Shown here piece by piece: positions 1 through 7,600 of a stretch of DNA of 21,499 nucleotides. Source of the DNA: Trichomonas tenax (lineage: Eukaryota; Parabasalia; Trichomonadida; Trichomonadidae); assembly GCA_023091735.1 (NCBI GenBank), contig JALKBU010000893.1, positions 1 through 21,499 on the forward strand. Direction: 5' to 3'. Each line of letters opens with the position of its first letter. Positions within the stretch are counted from its first letter, which is position 1. The notes under the pieces were generated by a model. It saw only the letters and a list, made by a program, of their open reading frames with translations. It was not told the origin of the DNA and ran no database searches. A program made the translations under genes and the position numbers.

Positions 1-871
1 CCTTAACTTTTGTTAATTTCTGCTTACCTGTTGTAATCGTTATTTCTTTAGTCGATGAATCCTGAGTCACTGATGTAATCATTGTAAATTCCTGAGACCA
101 TGGAACGAAGTGATTCGTTAGCTTTGGGTACGTTTTGACTTTTGCGACATTGTTAGGTGTGATTAAGCAGTCCTCAACAGAAAGAGGGCAAACTTGTAAA
201 GCATCACTTGTGAACTTAACTTTAATCTGAATATTACCTGCAAAGTCAGGAATAAATCTTATAGCTTCGAATGGTAAGAATTTTCTAACAGGAAGTTTAA
301 GAGGAATTTCAACATTGATTTCAGAATTAGCAGATTTACCTCCACAATCTACAACCTGACCAGATCTTACGGTATTAACTCTCTTCCAAACATCCGCATG
401 TCTTGTTTTACTGAACACATCAACTTTTTTAACCGTTTCTGTTGTTCCACAATTCGATATTACATATGCTTCAAATATTGCATTATCAGTAGAATATACA
501 GATCTACCATTAGCGAGAATTTGATAAGAACATCTAAAATAAACTGTATCATCACAACCTAGCCAAATTGCCGGATTGTTTGTGTTTGGAATAGCTGAAG
601 CATCAACTTTTGTAGCAAGTTTATAAGTTCCTTTATATGTAAATAGTAAATTAGTATTGTATAAATCGATCATATTTTCTCCCTTAGGACTAATATTAAA
701 TGTTGTATAAGAATTATCATTAATGTCTTTCGGTGACGCTGGATCTTTTGAGGGTACATAACGTCTATTAGTATCACCAACCTGAATCGCATTATCAATT
801 ATATCAAAGTAACTTCTTATTTGATGATAGTGCTCAGCTGGTGTGAATTCGTTTAGTTGTTCGTTCTCCAT
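1..871 (-). CDS. Capsid-like protein of a virus-like element, N-terminal part (runs off left edge)
   Basis: Reading leftward from an ATG at 871-869 there are 290 codons with no stop to the window edge, so the 3' end is missing. I do not recognise it by direct family match. The visible features are a short polar N-terminus (begins MENEQLNEF), then beta-rich hydrophobic/polar alternation. A segment near residues 120-145 has a Tyr-Phe-Arg-Cys strand followed by an Asn-Gly turn. A stretch near residues 200-230 reads as proline-flanked strands (IPLKLPVRKFLPF, then IRFIPDFAGNIQIKVKF). This layout resembles the first jelly-roll of double-jelly-roll major capsid proteins of Polinton/Maverick elements and related viruses. 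The gene lies only 26 bp downstream of another minus-strand ORF, which fits compact viral packing. The reading frame is strong; the capsid call is inference from pattern. An alternative is another structural protein of the same element. Confidence 0.5.
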   Translation of the reverse strand, partial: MENEQLNEFTPAEHYHQIRSYFDIIDNAIQVGDTNRRYVPSKDPASPKDINDNSYTTFNISPKGENMIDLYNTNLLFTYKGTYKLATKVDASAIPNTNNPAIWLGCDDTVYFRCSYQILANGRSVYSTDNAIFEAYVISNCGTTETVKKVDVFSKTRHADVWKRVNTVRSGQVVDCGGKSANSEINVEIPLKLPVRKFLPFEAIRFIPDFAGNIQIKVKFTSDALQVCPLSVEDCLITPNNVAKVKTYPKLTNHFVPWSQEFTMITSVTQDSSTKEITITTGKQKLTKVK

Positions 872-897
872 TTTTATTAAAGATAAAAAAATAATAT

Positions 898-1260
898 TTA
901 ATGTAAAACTCTTACTCTTCTTCTTGGTTGGTTTCTCGGCTGAGTAATAATTTTTTCTTTTTCTACTTGTTCAGAAATGTTAGAAACAAATTGCTTATTC
1001 TCTTCCGTTTCCTTTTGACGTTCAACTGGGTTTTTATTTAAATCATTTGATTCAGTACTGCGTTCAAGAACTTCTAACATTTTCTCAAGAAGTTTTTTAT
1101 TCGTTACTGATTCATAAATGGTTACATTTTCTTTTTCTACTGGTTCAGTAACTTGCTCCTTACTTTCTTCATTAACTTCTACAGGTTTTGATTCAGTTGA
1201 CGTATTAGTTAATGGAACCTTTCTCTTACGAACTTGAATTTTACCGTTTTTATCAGTCAT
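898..1260 (-). CDS. Small charged protein of the virus-like cluster, unknown function
   Basis: This is a 120-aa ORF from ATG (1260-1258) to TAA (900-898). The N-terminus carries a basic patch (GKIQVRKRKV, residues 6-15). The middle is rich in Glu, Lys, Asn and Thr with an amphipathic helix near residues 52-68 (KKLLEKMLEVLE). The C-terminus is Arg/Pro rich (QPRNQPRRRVRVLH). There is no signal peptide, membrane segment or catalytic motif. Basic ends on a helical acidic body suggest a nucleic-acid-binding or virion-associated protein, but that is a guess. It is followed after 26 bp by the capsid-like ORF on the same strand, and diverges from the 116-aa ORF across 131 bp, so all three probably belong to one element. 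Confidence 0.6.
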   Translation of the reverse strand: MTDKNGKIQVRKRKVPLTNTSTESKPVEVNEESKEQVTEPVEKENVTIYESVTNKKLLEKMLEVLERSTESNDLNKNPVERQKETEENKQFVSNISEQVEKEKIITQPRNQPRRRVRVLH

Positions 1261-1391
1261 AACATAATATAATGGATGTTGTATTCCTTTTGCATCGTTA
1301 ATGATTATAGAGTTTCTCTAGGATCTGCTTAAGCTCATGATTTAATTGGTATTAAAAAATAATCTTTTAAATTTTTATCCAATATAAAACT
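1261..1391. promoter_or_regulatory. Divergent intergenic region of the virus-like cluster
   Basis: This 131-bp stretch separates two divergent ORFs and must hold both promoters. It contains a perfect 13-bp hairpin (TAGAG-TTT-CTCTA, 1308-1320) and, a few bases on, an 8-bp palindrome GCTTAAGC. The side next to the plus-strand ORF is A/T rich. I see no clear TCA-type initiator close to either ATG. The promoter role is inferred from gene layout only. Confidence 0.4.
1308..1320. repeat. 13-bp perfect hairpin (5-3-5)
   Basis: TAGAG-TTT-CTCTA, a perfect inverted repeat with 5-bp arms and a 3-nt loop, in the divergent spacer. It has the same geometry as the hairpins at 1442, 1519, 1535 and 1902, but is the most AT-rich of the set. 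Confidence 0.55.
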
Positions 1392-1742
1392 ATGACAGAC
1401 TTTGAAACTCTGAAATCGACATTAAAGGAAGAAATATTAAAGGAGCTTAGCTCCAAGACCGAATGTCATGAACTCAAAACTTCACAGAAAACAAGAAAGA
1501 CGAAAAAGAATGAACAACGGGCTGAAAGCCCTAAGGCACGAAGTGCCGAAGTTGATTCAGTAGCAACGGAGGAAAAACCAGTTAAACCTAAACGTAAGTG
1601 TACAGAAAAACAATTAGCAGCACTTGCTGCAGGTCGTCAGAAAAATCCGAGGTGGATCACAAAAAGAATGAAGGAAGAAGAAGCTAAGAAGAAAGAAGAG
1701 GAAGAAAAGAAGAAGCAGGAAGAAGAAAAGAAAGCAGAATAA
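1392..1742 (+). CDS. Lys/Glu-rich small protein of the virus-like cluster
   Basis: This is a 116-aa ORF from ATG 1392 to TAA 1740-1742. Residues 1-22 form a probable amphipathic helix. Residues 25-65 are a polar, basic linker. Residues about 66-95 carry a basic block with the pattern TEKQLAALAAGRQKNPRW. Residues 95-116 are a Lys/Glu single-helix tail (EEE/KKK runs). Short basic proteins with a similar TEKQL-ALA-GR pattern are, as I recall, met in viral and Polinton-like elements, but I cannot name a family. Three perfect 13-bp hairpins lie inside the coding sequence (1442-1454, 1519-1531, 1535-1547). Two of them form most of the linker RAESPKARSAE, as if short palindromes had been inserted in frame. 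It diverges from the 120-aa ORF. Confidence 0.6.
   Translation: MTDFETLKSTLKEEILKELSSKTECHELKTSQKTRKTKKNEQRAESPKARSAEVDSVATEEKPVKPKRKCTEKQLAALAAGRQKNPRWITKRMKEEEAKKKEEEEKKKQEEEKKAE
1442..1454. repeat. 13-bp perfect hairpin (5-3-5) inside CDS
   Basis: GGAGC-TTA-GCTCC, perfect 5-bp arms and a 3-nt loop, near the 5' end of the 116-aa ORF. Its GC-rich arms stand out in an A-rich gene. Confidence 0.6.
1519..1547. repeat. Two consecutive 13-bp perfect hairpins with GAA loops
   Basis: GGGCT-GAA-AGCCC at 1519-1531 and GGCAC-GAA-GTGCC at 1535-1547, separated by TAA (out of frame for the ORF). The two stems have different sequences but the same geometry and the same loop. That argues for selection on structure, or for insertion of related hairpins, rather than simple duplication. 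Confidence 0.65.
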
Positions 1743-1987
1743 CCACTAAAATTATTTTTCAAAATTTCCTTACCCCCAAATCCTTTCGCTTTCTTTCATT
1801 AGTTAGTTAGTTAGTTTGTCATAAATTATTTTATAAACTGAATAAATTTCTCTCATAACCACTAAAATTAATTTTCAAATTTCTGAACTCAAAAATTCCT
1901 TGCCGCTCTGCGGCTTAACACCGTAGGGTTTTCGCTTTCTTTCATTAGTTAGTTTATCAAAAATTATTTTAAAAACTGAATAAATTT
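1742..1987. repeat. Imperfect tandem duplication downstream of the 116-aa ORF
   Basis: Copy 1 is about 1742-1849 and copy 2 about 1857-1987. Both begin AACCACTAAAATTA, share TTTCGCTTTCTTTCATTAG in the middle, and end ACTGAATAAATTT. Copy 1 holds a TTAG tetranucleotide run (about 1799-1814). Copy 2 has an extra GC-rich segment around 1899-1930 that includes a perfect hairpin. The block directly follows the TAA of the 116-aa ORF and probably is its duplicated 3' flank. Confidence 0.75.
1902..1914. repeat. 13-bp perfect hairpin (5-3-5) in duplication copy 2 only
   Basis: GCCGC-TCT-GCGGC, perfect arms and a 3-nt loop. The matching place in copy 1 of the tandem duplication (about 1770-1785) has no such structure, so the hairpin was gained or lost after the duplication. 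Confidence 0.6.
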
Positions 1988-2070
1988 TATAAAGTCATTA
2001 GTTTCAAAATCAATTTTAACGATAAATTTATAATTGATGTGTAAAGTTATTTTTATCATAAGTTTGTCAT

Positions 2071-2138
2071 GTAATGATGTCACTTTTAGAAGTTTGTGGT
2101 GTGTTGGCGAAGTCAACACAACGCGAACTTCTCATTAC
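2071..2138. repeat. Long hairpin / cruciform in non-coding DNA
   Basis: The inner arms are 2088-2106 and 2114-2132: 16 of 19 positions match, and two of the three mismatches are G-T wobbles. The tip can pair further, leaving a GAA loop at 2109-2111. Outer arms GTAATGA (2071-2077) and TCATTAC (2132-2138) are also complementary. It lies between the virus-like cluster and the dispersed repeat. It could be a structured RNA element, a terminator or part of an element end. The rest of 1988-2216 is AT-rich with no gene that I can support. Confidence 0.6.
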
Positions 2139-2216
2139 TAACTAAAATAATAATATATTCATATCAAAAGTGAAAATGTAATGTGTATTAAAATTGAATC
2201 AATAAGTGGGTTCTTG

Positions 2217-2390
2217 TTAGGGCCTGGCTTGGCCACTCGAGGGCCTTGGAAGTCTCAGGCCAACCTCGCCATGCATCGAATCATGTTTCTGTTGAATAGG
2301 CATCTGGATGCATCTCTGCAAGATCACCAGGTCATCCTTCACTATGAGGTCACAACTACTCATAATGAAGTCTTCTTTGGCTTCCAACAT
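2217..2390 (-). CDS. Short ORF inside the left dispersed repeat (doubtful gene)
   Basis: This is a 57-aa frame from ATG 2390-2388 to TAA at 2219-2217. It begins MLEAKEDFIMSSCDL, and the same first 23 residues are kept in the right repeat copy, where the frame stops at a TAG. The C-terminus is Pro/Arg/Gly rich. The overlapping plus-strand frame 2181-2417 (78 aa) is equally open, so the coding strand is not settled. The motif array at 2431-2510 would sit just upstream as a promoter. It could be the start of a transposon gene or chance in a GC-rich repeat. Confidence 0.25.
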   Translation of the reverse strand: MLEAKEDFIMSSCDLIVKDDLVILQRCIQMPIQQKHDSMHGEVGLRLPRPSSGQARP

Positions 2391-2430
2391 TGGGTTCAAT
2401 CCATTTCAACCTATTGACACTTTCTCATTT

Positions 2431-2510
2431 TTTCACGTGCAAAAACGTCACTTTCCTTTATTTTGACATACTGACTTTACATGTCAAAATTAAGTTACAT
2501 GTCAGAAAAG
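2431..2510. promoter_or_regulatory. Cluster of TTTACATGTCAAAA-type motifs in the left repeat
   Basis: Three units are visible: TTTCACGTGCAAAAA (2431-2445), TTTACATGTCAAAAT (2476-2490) and GTTACATGTCAGAAAA (2494-2509). In addition ATTTTGACAT (2460-2469) is the exact reverse complement of ATGTCAAAAT (2481-2490), giving a 10-bp inverted repeat. The cluster is 97-176 bp upstream of the kinase ATG and 41-120 bp upstream of the repeat's own short ORF. Confidence 0.5.
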
Positions 2511-2568
2511 CACGTTGTTATATTTTGTCCCAGTCCCAAATTGTGGGAAATACGTTTTTTAGACAATC

Positions 2569-2573
2569 TCATA
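2569..2573 (+). promoter_or_regulatory. Possible initiator (TCATA) of the kinase gene
   Basis: TCATA fits the trichomonad initiator consensus TCA(+1)Y(T/A), with +1 about 36 bases before the ATG at 2607. It is the only good match in the 69-bp leader between repeat end and ATG. The spacing is longer than typical in T. vaginalis, so confidence is low. Confidence 0.3.
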
Positions 2574-2606
2574 GAATATTTTGAGAGCCTATATTTTTAA
2601 AAAAAT

Positions 2607-3683
2607 ATGGAGAAAACTCATTCCAGACCCATCCTTAGTTTCGGAAAAGTTGTCGGTAAATATACAATTGTAAAATGCATCGGCCAAGGCGGGTTTGGTG
2701 ATATATATCTCGTTTGTGACTCTGAGTCTGATCAAGCTTTCGCAATGAAACTCGAAATCTCTGAAGCCAGGAAGCAAAGTCTTCATCAAGAATTCACATT
2801 CATGTGTGGGTTACAAGGTTCTCCGCATTTTCCACACATGATCGAGTACGGAGAAGACGCAAGAAACAGATATCTCGTTCAGGAACTACTTGGACCTTCT
2901 TTGTCGGCATTAAGGAGGTGCTTCCCTGGCGGCAAATTATCTCTGCCAACAGTTTTGTGTATCGCACAGGAAATGCTTCGTATTCTCAAAGAATTTCATA
3001 CAAGAGGATTTATTCACAACGACGTCAAACCTTCGAATTTCCTGATTCGCCCAGGATCACCAAATTTCCTCGTTTTGATCGATTTCGGCCTTTCCAAAAA
3101 TTACATCGATCCAAAAACTGGTCAGCCAATAAAAGTTCGTCAGTTTTCGGGCTTCAAAGGCACAAAGAAATACGCATCACCAAACGCACATATCGGTTTC
3201 GATCTCACAGTGAGAGATGACATGTATTCGTGGTTCTACACAATTGTTGAGCTTGCCTATGGTAGTCTTCCTTGGAGCCATGAAAAAGAAAAAGTTTCAA
3301 TTATGAAGGGCAAAAGAGGAGTTAGAAATTCCGAAGCATTCAAAATCATTCCTTCAAGACTTCAAAACATACTTACAAAGATTGAGGACCTCGGTCTCTT
3401 CAGCAAACCAGACTATGATGGATGGATTGATGAAATCGAGAAATCATTTGCAGATGTTGGACTCAAGAAGCCTATAAGCTTCGATTGGGAGACTCTTGAC
3501 ACGATGTCTGTAATGAGAATCTCAGCAATCCCTCTCAAAATTGAGGAAGGTAAATATGCGATTGAACCAGATTTCTACAGCTTGGCAAAAGATGAGCACG
3601 GCCACATAACTATAGGCATGGCTGAAGGAAACATCAGCTCAAAGAAATTCCATCCAGTTTCAAAGGCTTGCAATATTGCTTGA
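2607..3683 (+). CDS. Casein kinase 1-like Ser/Thr protein kinase
   Basis: This is a 358-aa protein from ATG 2607 to TGA 3681-3683. The kinase domain covers about residues 17-280. Key elements are a glycine loop GQGGFGDIY (26-34), the ATP-anchoring Lys48 in AMKLE, a catalytic loop HNDVKPSNFL (137-146) with Asp139 and Asn144, IDFGLSK (158-164) with Asp159, and the CK1-type segment GTKKYASPNAHIGFD (185-199) in place of an APE motif, followed by RDDMYSW. The CK1/TTBK families read HRD in the catalytic loop; here the Arg is Asn138. The essential Lys, Asp and Asn are kept, so activity is likely. Residues 281-358 form a short tail with no known domain. CK1 kinases are expanded in trichomonads. The gene stands alone, with a repeat-derived motif cluster just upstream that may act as its promoter. 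Confidence 0.9.
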   Translation: MEKTHSRPILSFGKVVGKYTIVKCIGQGGFGDIYLVCDSESDQAFAMKLEISEARKQSLHQEFTFMCGLQGSPHFPHMIEYGEDARNRYLVQELLGPSLSALRRCFPGGKLSLPTVLCIAQEMLRILKEFHTRGFIHNDVKPSNFLIRPGSPNFLVLIDFGLSKNYIDPKTGQPIKVRQFSGFKGTKKYASPNAHIGFDLTVRDDMYSWFYTIVELAYGSLPWSHEKEKVSIMKGKRGVRNSEAFKIIPSRLQNILTKIEDLGLFSKPDYDGWIDEIEKSFADVGLKKPISFDWETLDTMSVMRISAIPLKIEEGKYAIEPDFYSLAKDEHGHITIGMAEGNISSKKFHPVSKACNIA

Positions 3684-3786
3684 TTTTATTTTTCTATCTT
3701 TCATATAATTGCATGTGTTTTTGGATATATTAATGATTTCAAATTTTCTTTTGTATTAATAAATTGCACTATTATATAACAATTTG

Positions 3787-3837
3787 TTTTTGGCATATAA
3801 ACTCACAATTACGACATGTAAAGTTTACGTGTCAATT
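3787..3837. promoter_or_regulatory. Motif cluster with near-perfect palindrome
   Basis: TTTTTGGCATATAAA (3787-3801, reverse form of the motif), GACATGTAAA (3813-3822) and TTTACGTGTC (3824-3833) lie together. The last two form a palindrome around one central G with a single mismatch. The cluster is about 100 bp after the kinase stop and just beyond the end of the ankyrin relic. The function is unknown. Confidence 0.45.
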
Positions 3838-3856
3838 ATTTAATCATAATGAACAT

Positions 3857-4135
3857 TCATTCTGTAGCACCTTTCGATTTTAGATATTGAACAATTTCTA
3901 GACAATTCATTTCGATTGCAATTGATAGTGGGGATTTATATCATAATGATGAAAAAATGAGATGGATTGATATAATACCGTAATGATGACAAAATGTGAA
4001 TAATTGATTCCATTTCATAATGATGATAAAAAGATAATGATTGATTAATTTGATGTTGACATCAGCTCCATGCTCAACGATTTCGAGTGACTTCATTTCA
4101 ACTTCAATAGATAATGGACACTTATTTATTATTAG
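3857..4135 (-). pseudogene. Ankyrin-repeat gene relic
   Basis: Two ankyrin-repeat fragments survive on the minus strand in otherwise gene-free DNA. At about 4056-4118 the frame reads PLSIEVEMKSLEIVEHGADVNIK. At about 3860-3923 it reads PLSIAIEMNCLEIVQYLKSKGATE and ends in TGA (3859-3857), a natural-looking C-terminus. The first fragment lacks the residues expected between EIVE and HGADVN. Degenerate minisatellite lies between and beyond the fragments. This is the tail of a dead DUF3447/ankyrin gene like the larger pseudogene at 7889-11823. The upstream boundary is not visible. Confidence 0.6.
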
Positions 4136-4290
4136 TAATAAAATGTGAATGATTGGTTTCATATCATAACAATGATTAAATGTGAATGATTGATTATATA
4201 TAATAGCGATGATAAATTGTGATTGATTGATTTTGTTTTATAATGATGATAAAATGCGAATGATTGATTAAGTATCATAATGATTTTTAA
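3938..4290. repeat. Degenerate minisatellite, unit about 36-40 bp
   Basis: Seven to eight diverged units follow the theme ATAATGATGATAAAATGTGAATGATTGATT. They start near 3938, 3980, 4016, 4130, 4167, 4201, 4240 and 4276. An ankyrin-coding remnant interrupts the run at about 4050-4128. The units differ in length and are not separated by spacers, so this is an old tandem expansion and not a CRISPR array. It seems to have grown inside the dead ankyrin gene. Confidence 0.6.
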
Positions 4291-4305
4291 ACAAATGAAC
4301 ACATA

Positions 4306-4351
4306 TTTTTGACATGTAAATATCTCTTTCATATGATATTTGACATGTAAA
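4306..4351. promoter_or_regulatory. Motif pair upstream of the coiled-coil gene
   Basis: TTTTTGACATGTAAA (4306-4320) and TTTGACATGTAAA (4339-4351) are two copies in the same orientation with starts about 30 bp apart. Both are the exact reverse complement of TTTACATGTCAAA. They lie about 255-300 bp upstream of the ATG at 4605. The stretch 4352-4604 is AT-rich and shows no gene and no TCA-type initiator next to the start. Confidence 0.5.
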
Positions 4352-4604
4352 TTATTCATGATTGTTAGATTTTTGATATTGCTCTTTCCTCTTCGAATCT
4401 TAGGGAAGATATATTTTGAAAAGTGAAACTATATGTGAATATTGTTATTCAATGCAAGCAGTTCAATAAACATCAAAATATTACCGAAAGATCAATATTA
4501 AGAGTTTTTAATTTGAGAAATCTATAGTATACAAAAAATATAGTCCATATTTATATAGATTTTAATGAAATAAAAAATATGCACGTTTAGAAATTTTAGT
4601 TAAA

Positions 4605-7600
4605 ATGTCTGAAAGTTCTGTAAGCACAACACATTTCGTGAAAAACGTTTCAGAACTCGCAGATTCACCAACTCCCTCAACTCCTTCATCGCAAAGCATA
4701 AACTCATTATTAGCAGATTGCACATTTTCAACACCAACTTCATCGTTATCTCCGTCTTACATGGAAACACCACACTCCAGCAAATACTCAGACTCTCCTA
4801 ATTCGATTTTATTCAATACATCGCTAAGTGATGAGTATTCACAAGATATTATTTCATTTCTTCATGAGTTCAATAAAAAGTTTGATGTATCAGCTAAGCA
4901 CATCAAAGAAGTTATCGGAATCGTTTCTGACTTATTACATAAGAAAAATAAATCAACAGCGGTCCAAGAAAACTTAAATGAGCAAATTCAGGCATTGCAA
5001 AGCACAAAACTCAAATTAACTTCCGAAAATGACCAGCTTAGGTTCCAAGTCGCTGATTTACAGAGTAAATCTGCAAATGCAGAGCACCAATGCACAAATC
5101 TCACAAATCAGAACAACTCATTGAAAGAAACGAACAACGCACTTCAAAATGAACTTAACACATTGAAAGCATCACTCCAATCAATGCAGGAAATCATGGA
5201 AGGCCAAATTAATGATTTGCAACATTTAGGCAAACAAAGAACAGATTTGATCAATATTTGCAATCGCCAAACGAGTATTTACCACAAACTGGAAACAACG
5301 CTTAAAGCTAAAATGAATGAAACAGTTAAAAAAGAAACACCAAAAATAATTCAACAAAAAGTGGATCCGACAGAAGAACACTATCAATTGATGGTTCTTA
5401 TGATAAATATCATTGAAAATGTCCTTAAAAATGATGTTGATCCATATAAATCAATCAAAGATGATTCTTCGATCGAACCAAAGGAAAGAATCTTAAGAAT
5501 GACGAAAATGCTTGTTGAAAACTATAAGCAAAGCTTCCAGAAATGCGCGCAGATGGAAAATCAAAGCGAAAACGTTGATAAGAAGTCCAAATTTTATCAA
5601 AGAAAATGCGCTGAAATTTTGTCTGTTTTCGAGAATCAATTGGATTTCTTACAAAAGTTGTCACACAGCACTGATCTCCAAAACGCGCTTTTATTCAAAG
5701 AGAAAACAGGAACATCTCTCACATTGTCTGATGACGACAAAACAGTGTTGATGAGGAAATGCTCAAATCTTCTCAAATTCGTTGATGACGCTGTTTGTCA
5801 ATTATCTCAAGATAAAATCTCTGAGATATTGAACACAAGTGACTCTGCAGACGTAATAAGAGTCTTTGATCTCTTAAGTAATGAAGAATATGATACAACA
5901 CTTGCTAAAGTCTTGAATACAATCGAAGATAAAAATGATACAAACACGAGATTATTGTTCGATTTATTCAGAGGCCAATTGTTCATGAACACTCTCCTTA
6001 AGAATCACGTTTCAGATTTGCACATCAGGATCGCGAGAATCGGCCAAGAAAACACATCACTAAAGAAAGTTATCCAGGAAACACACGAAAAGGATTTAAT
6101 TCCAGTCAAACAAAGATGCGATGACTTGGAGAGGAAATATATGAAGATCAGATCATTCTTATCCAAGTTTGTTGATGTAGATGATGTAACACCAACAATC
6201 ACGCTTATTAAGCGTGCAATGAACGTCATAAAGAGTTCATCAGAAGAACACAGCGCTGCTGTTGAAATGGCAGAAAAAGTCAAGAAAGAACTCGATAAAG
6301 TCATCAAAGAAAGAGACACACTTGTTCAATACTTAAAGAAGTCCCAGAAACAGAATAATAAATCAAACAAAGAGTCAACATCATTATCCAAGCAGACAAA
6401 AGGTGAATTACAGAGAGCTCAAGAAGAATTATCGCAAATTAAAGAACAATGCGAAAAATTTACTAGTGAAATCCAAACACTTACGAAATCACTTGAAGAC
6501 AAGAACGCAGAGCTCCAGGAACTCAAGAATAACACAGATAAGGAAAGAAGTGAATTACAGGATAAGATAATGAAGCTTGATGATGAAAGAAAACAAAGTG
6601 AAGGAAAACTCAAAATTATGTCAACGCAGATCGAAGAAGATAAAAAGAGCATCGAAACTCTCAAGAAGCAACGCTACGCACTAAAGAAGAAGCTGGAACA
6701 GACAACAGAGTCATCAAAGAACATTGCGGAGACGATGGAAAAGCAACAGAATGTGATGAAAGAAAATTATCAATCAACAATAAGTTCCATCCAAAATCAA
6801 TACGCAAACGCACTCAAAGATCTCGAAAATCAGCAATCAAACATTATGAACCTTCAATCAAACAACCAGCAGCTCATATCAGATGTTTCCAAGCTCAGAG
6901 TTGAAAATAAAACTCTTGAAATGAAAGTTAAAATGTTTGAAGGAAAATCAGTTGTTGATCAACAAAACATTCAATCCAGAATCACAGCACAAGTTACAGC
7001 TGCTCAGATGGAGAATGCAAACATTATTTCACAACTCAAGCAGACAATCGATGAAACAAAGAACAATATCCAAGACATCTTTGGAGGAAGATTTATTATC
7101 AACAATCTCAATGAAGCAACAGATTTAATACAGAAAGAATTTGCTCTTTTGAGTACTAAAGAGCTCCAGTATGGAGAGCTTCTCGAAGAATTCGAAAATA
7201 TAAAGAAAGCTCTCGGAATTTCATCGAATGATGTTAAATTAAATGAAGTTTGCTTTGAGTTAGTAAAGGACTTGGATGAGGTCAAAACTAAGCAGGAAGA
7301 AGCTTCAAAGAAGTACAAACAGAATCAGGATGACATGGAGAAGTTCAGGAAAGAGATAAGAAAGACAGAAAACCAGCTGAAACAACTCAAAGCTTGGGAA
7401 AACTGGTCAAGAAGAATTTATTCTGTTATTAATGATATGAATTCGATTAATATGTCGAATGAAGAGATGCGTTTAGTTCTCGAAGAAGCATTGCTCGCAA
7501 GTGTATCGCACAGATCAATATTCTTCAGGACAGATATGCTGAGAACGGAGAAGAACTTAATGGTGAAATTTGACAAAAGAATATTGAACACGAAATCAAT

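Larger units (their letters stand above)
2217..2537 (-). repeat. Dispersed repeat, left copy (element end facing the kinase gene)
   Basis: Positions 2313-2537 match the reverse complement of 21274-21499 at about 93% by hand comparison (about 14 differences and one indel). The shared sequence stops sharply at 2537. Read on the minus strand it starts GGGACTGGGACAAAATA, which looks like a transposon terminus. Next comes a run of TTTACATGTCAAAA-like motifs (2431-2510), then a short ORF. The part at 2217-2312 is unusually GC-rich for the window and probably belongs to the same repeat, but the right copy is cut by the window edge, so this cannot be tested here. It ends 69 bp before the kinase ATG. 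The element class is unknown. Confidence 0.75.

Noticed and set aside
2133..2150. TACTAACT-like string as a trichomonad intron branch/acceptor
   Set aside because: It lacks the ACACAG continuation of the known combined branch/acceptor motif and no matching donor or split gene is nearby.
2804..3220. 138-aa plus-strand frame inside the kinase gene
   Set aside because: It overlaps the well-supported kinase frame, is Arg/Ser-rich low-complexity translation and has no own features.
3938..4290. Repeat run that could be mistaken for a CRISPR array
   Set aside because: Units are degenerate, vary in length and have no unique spacers. The setting is eukaryotic.
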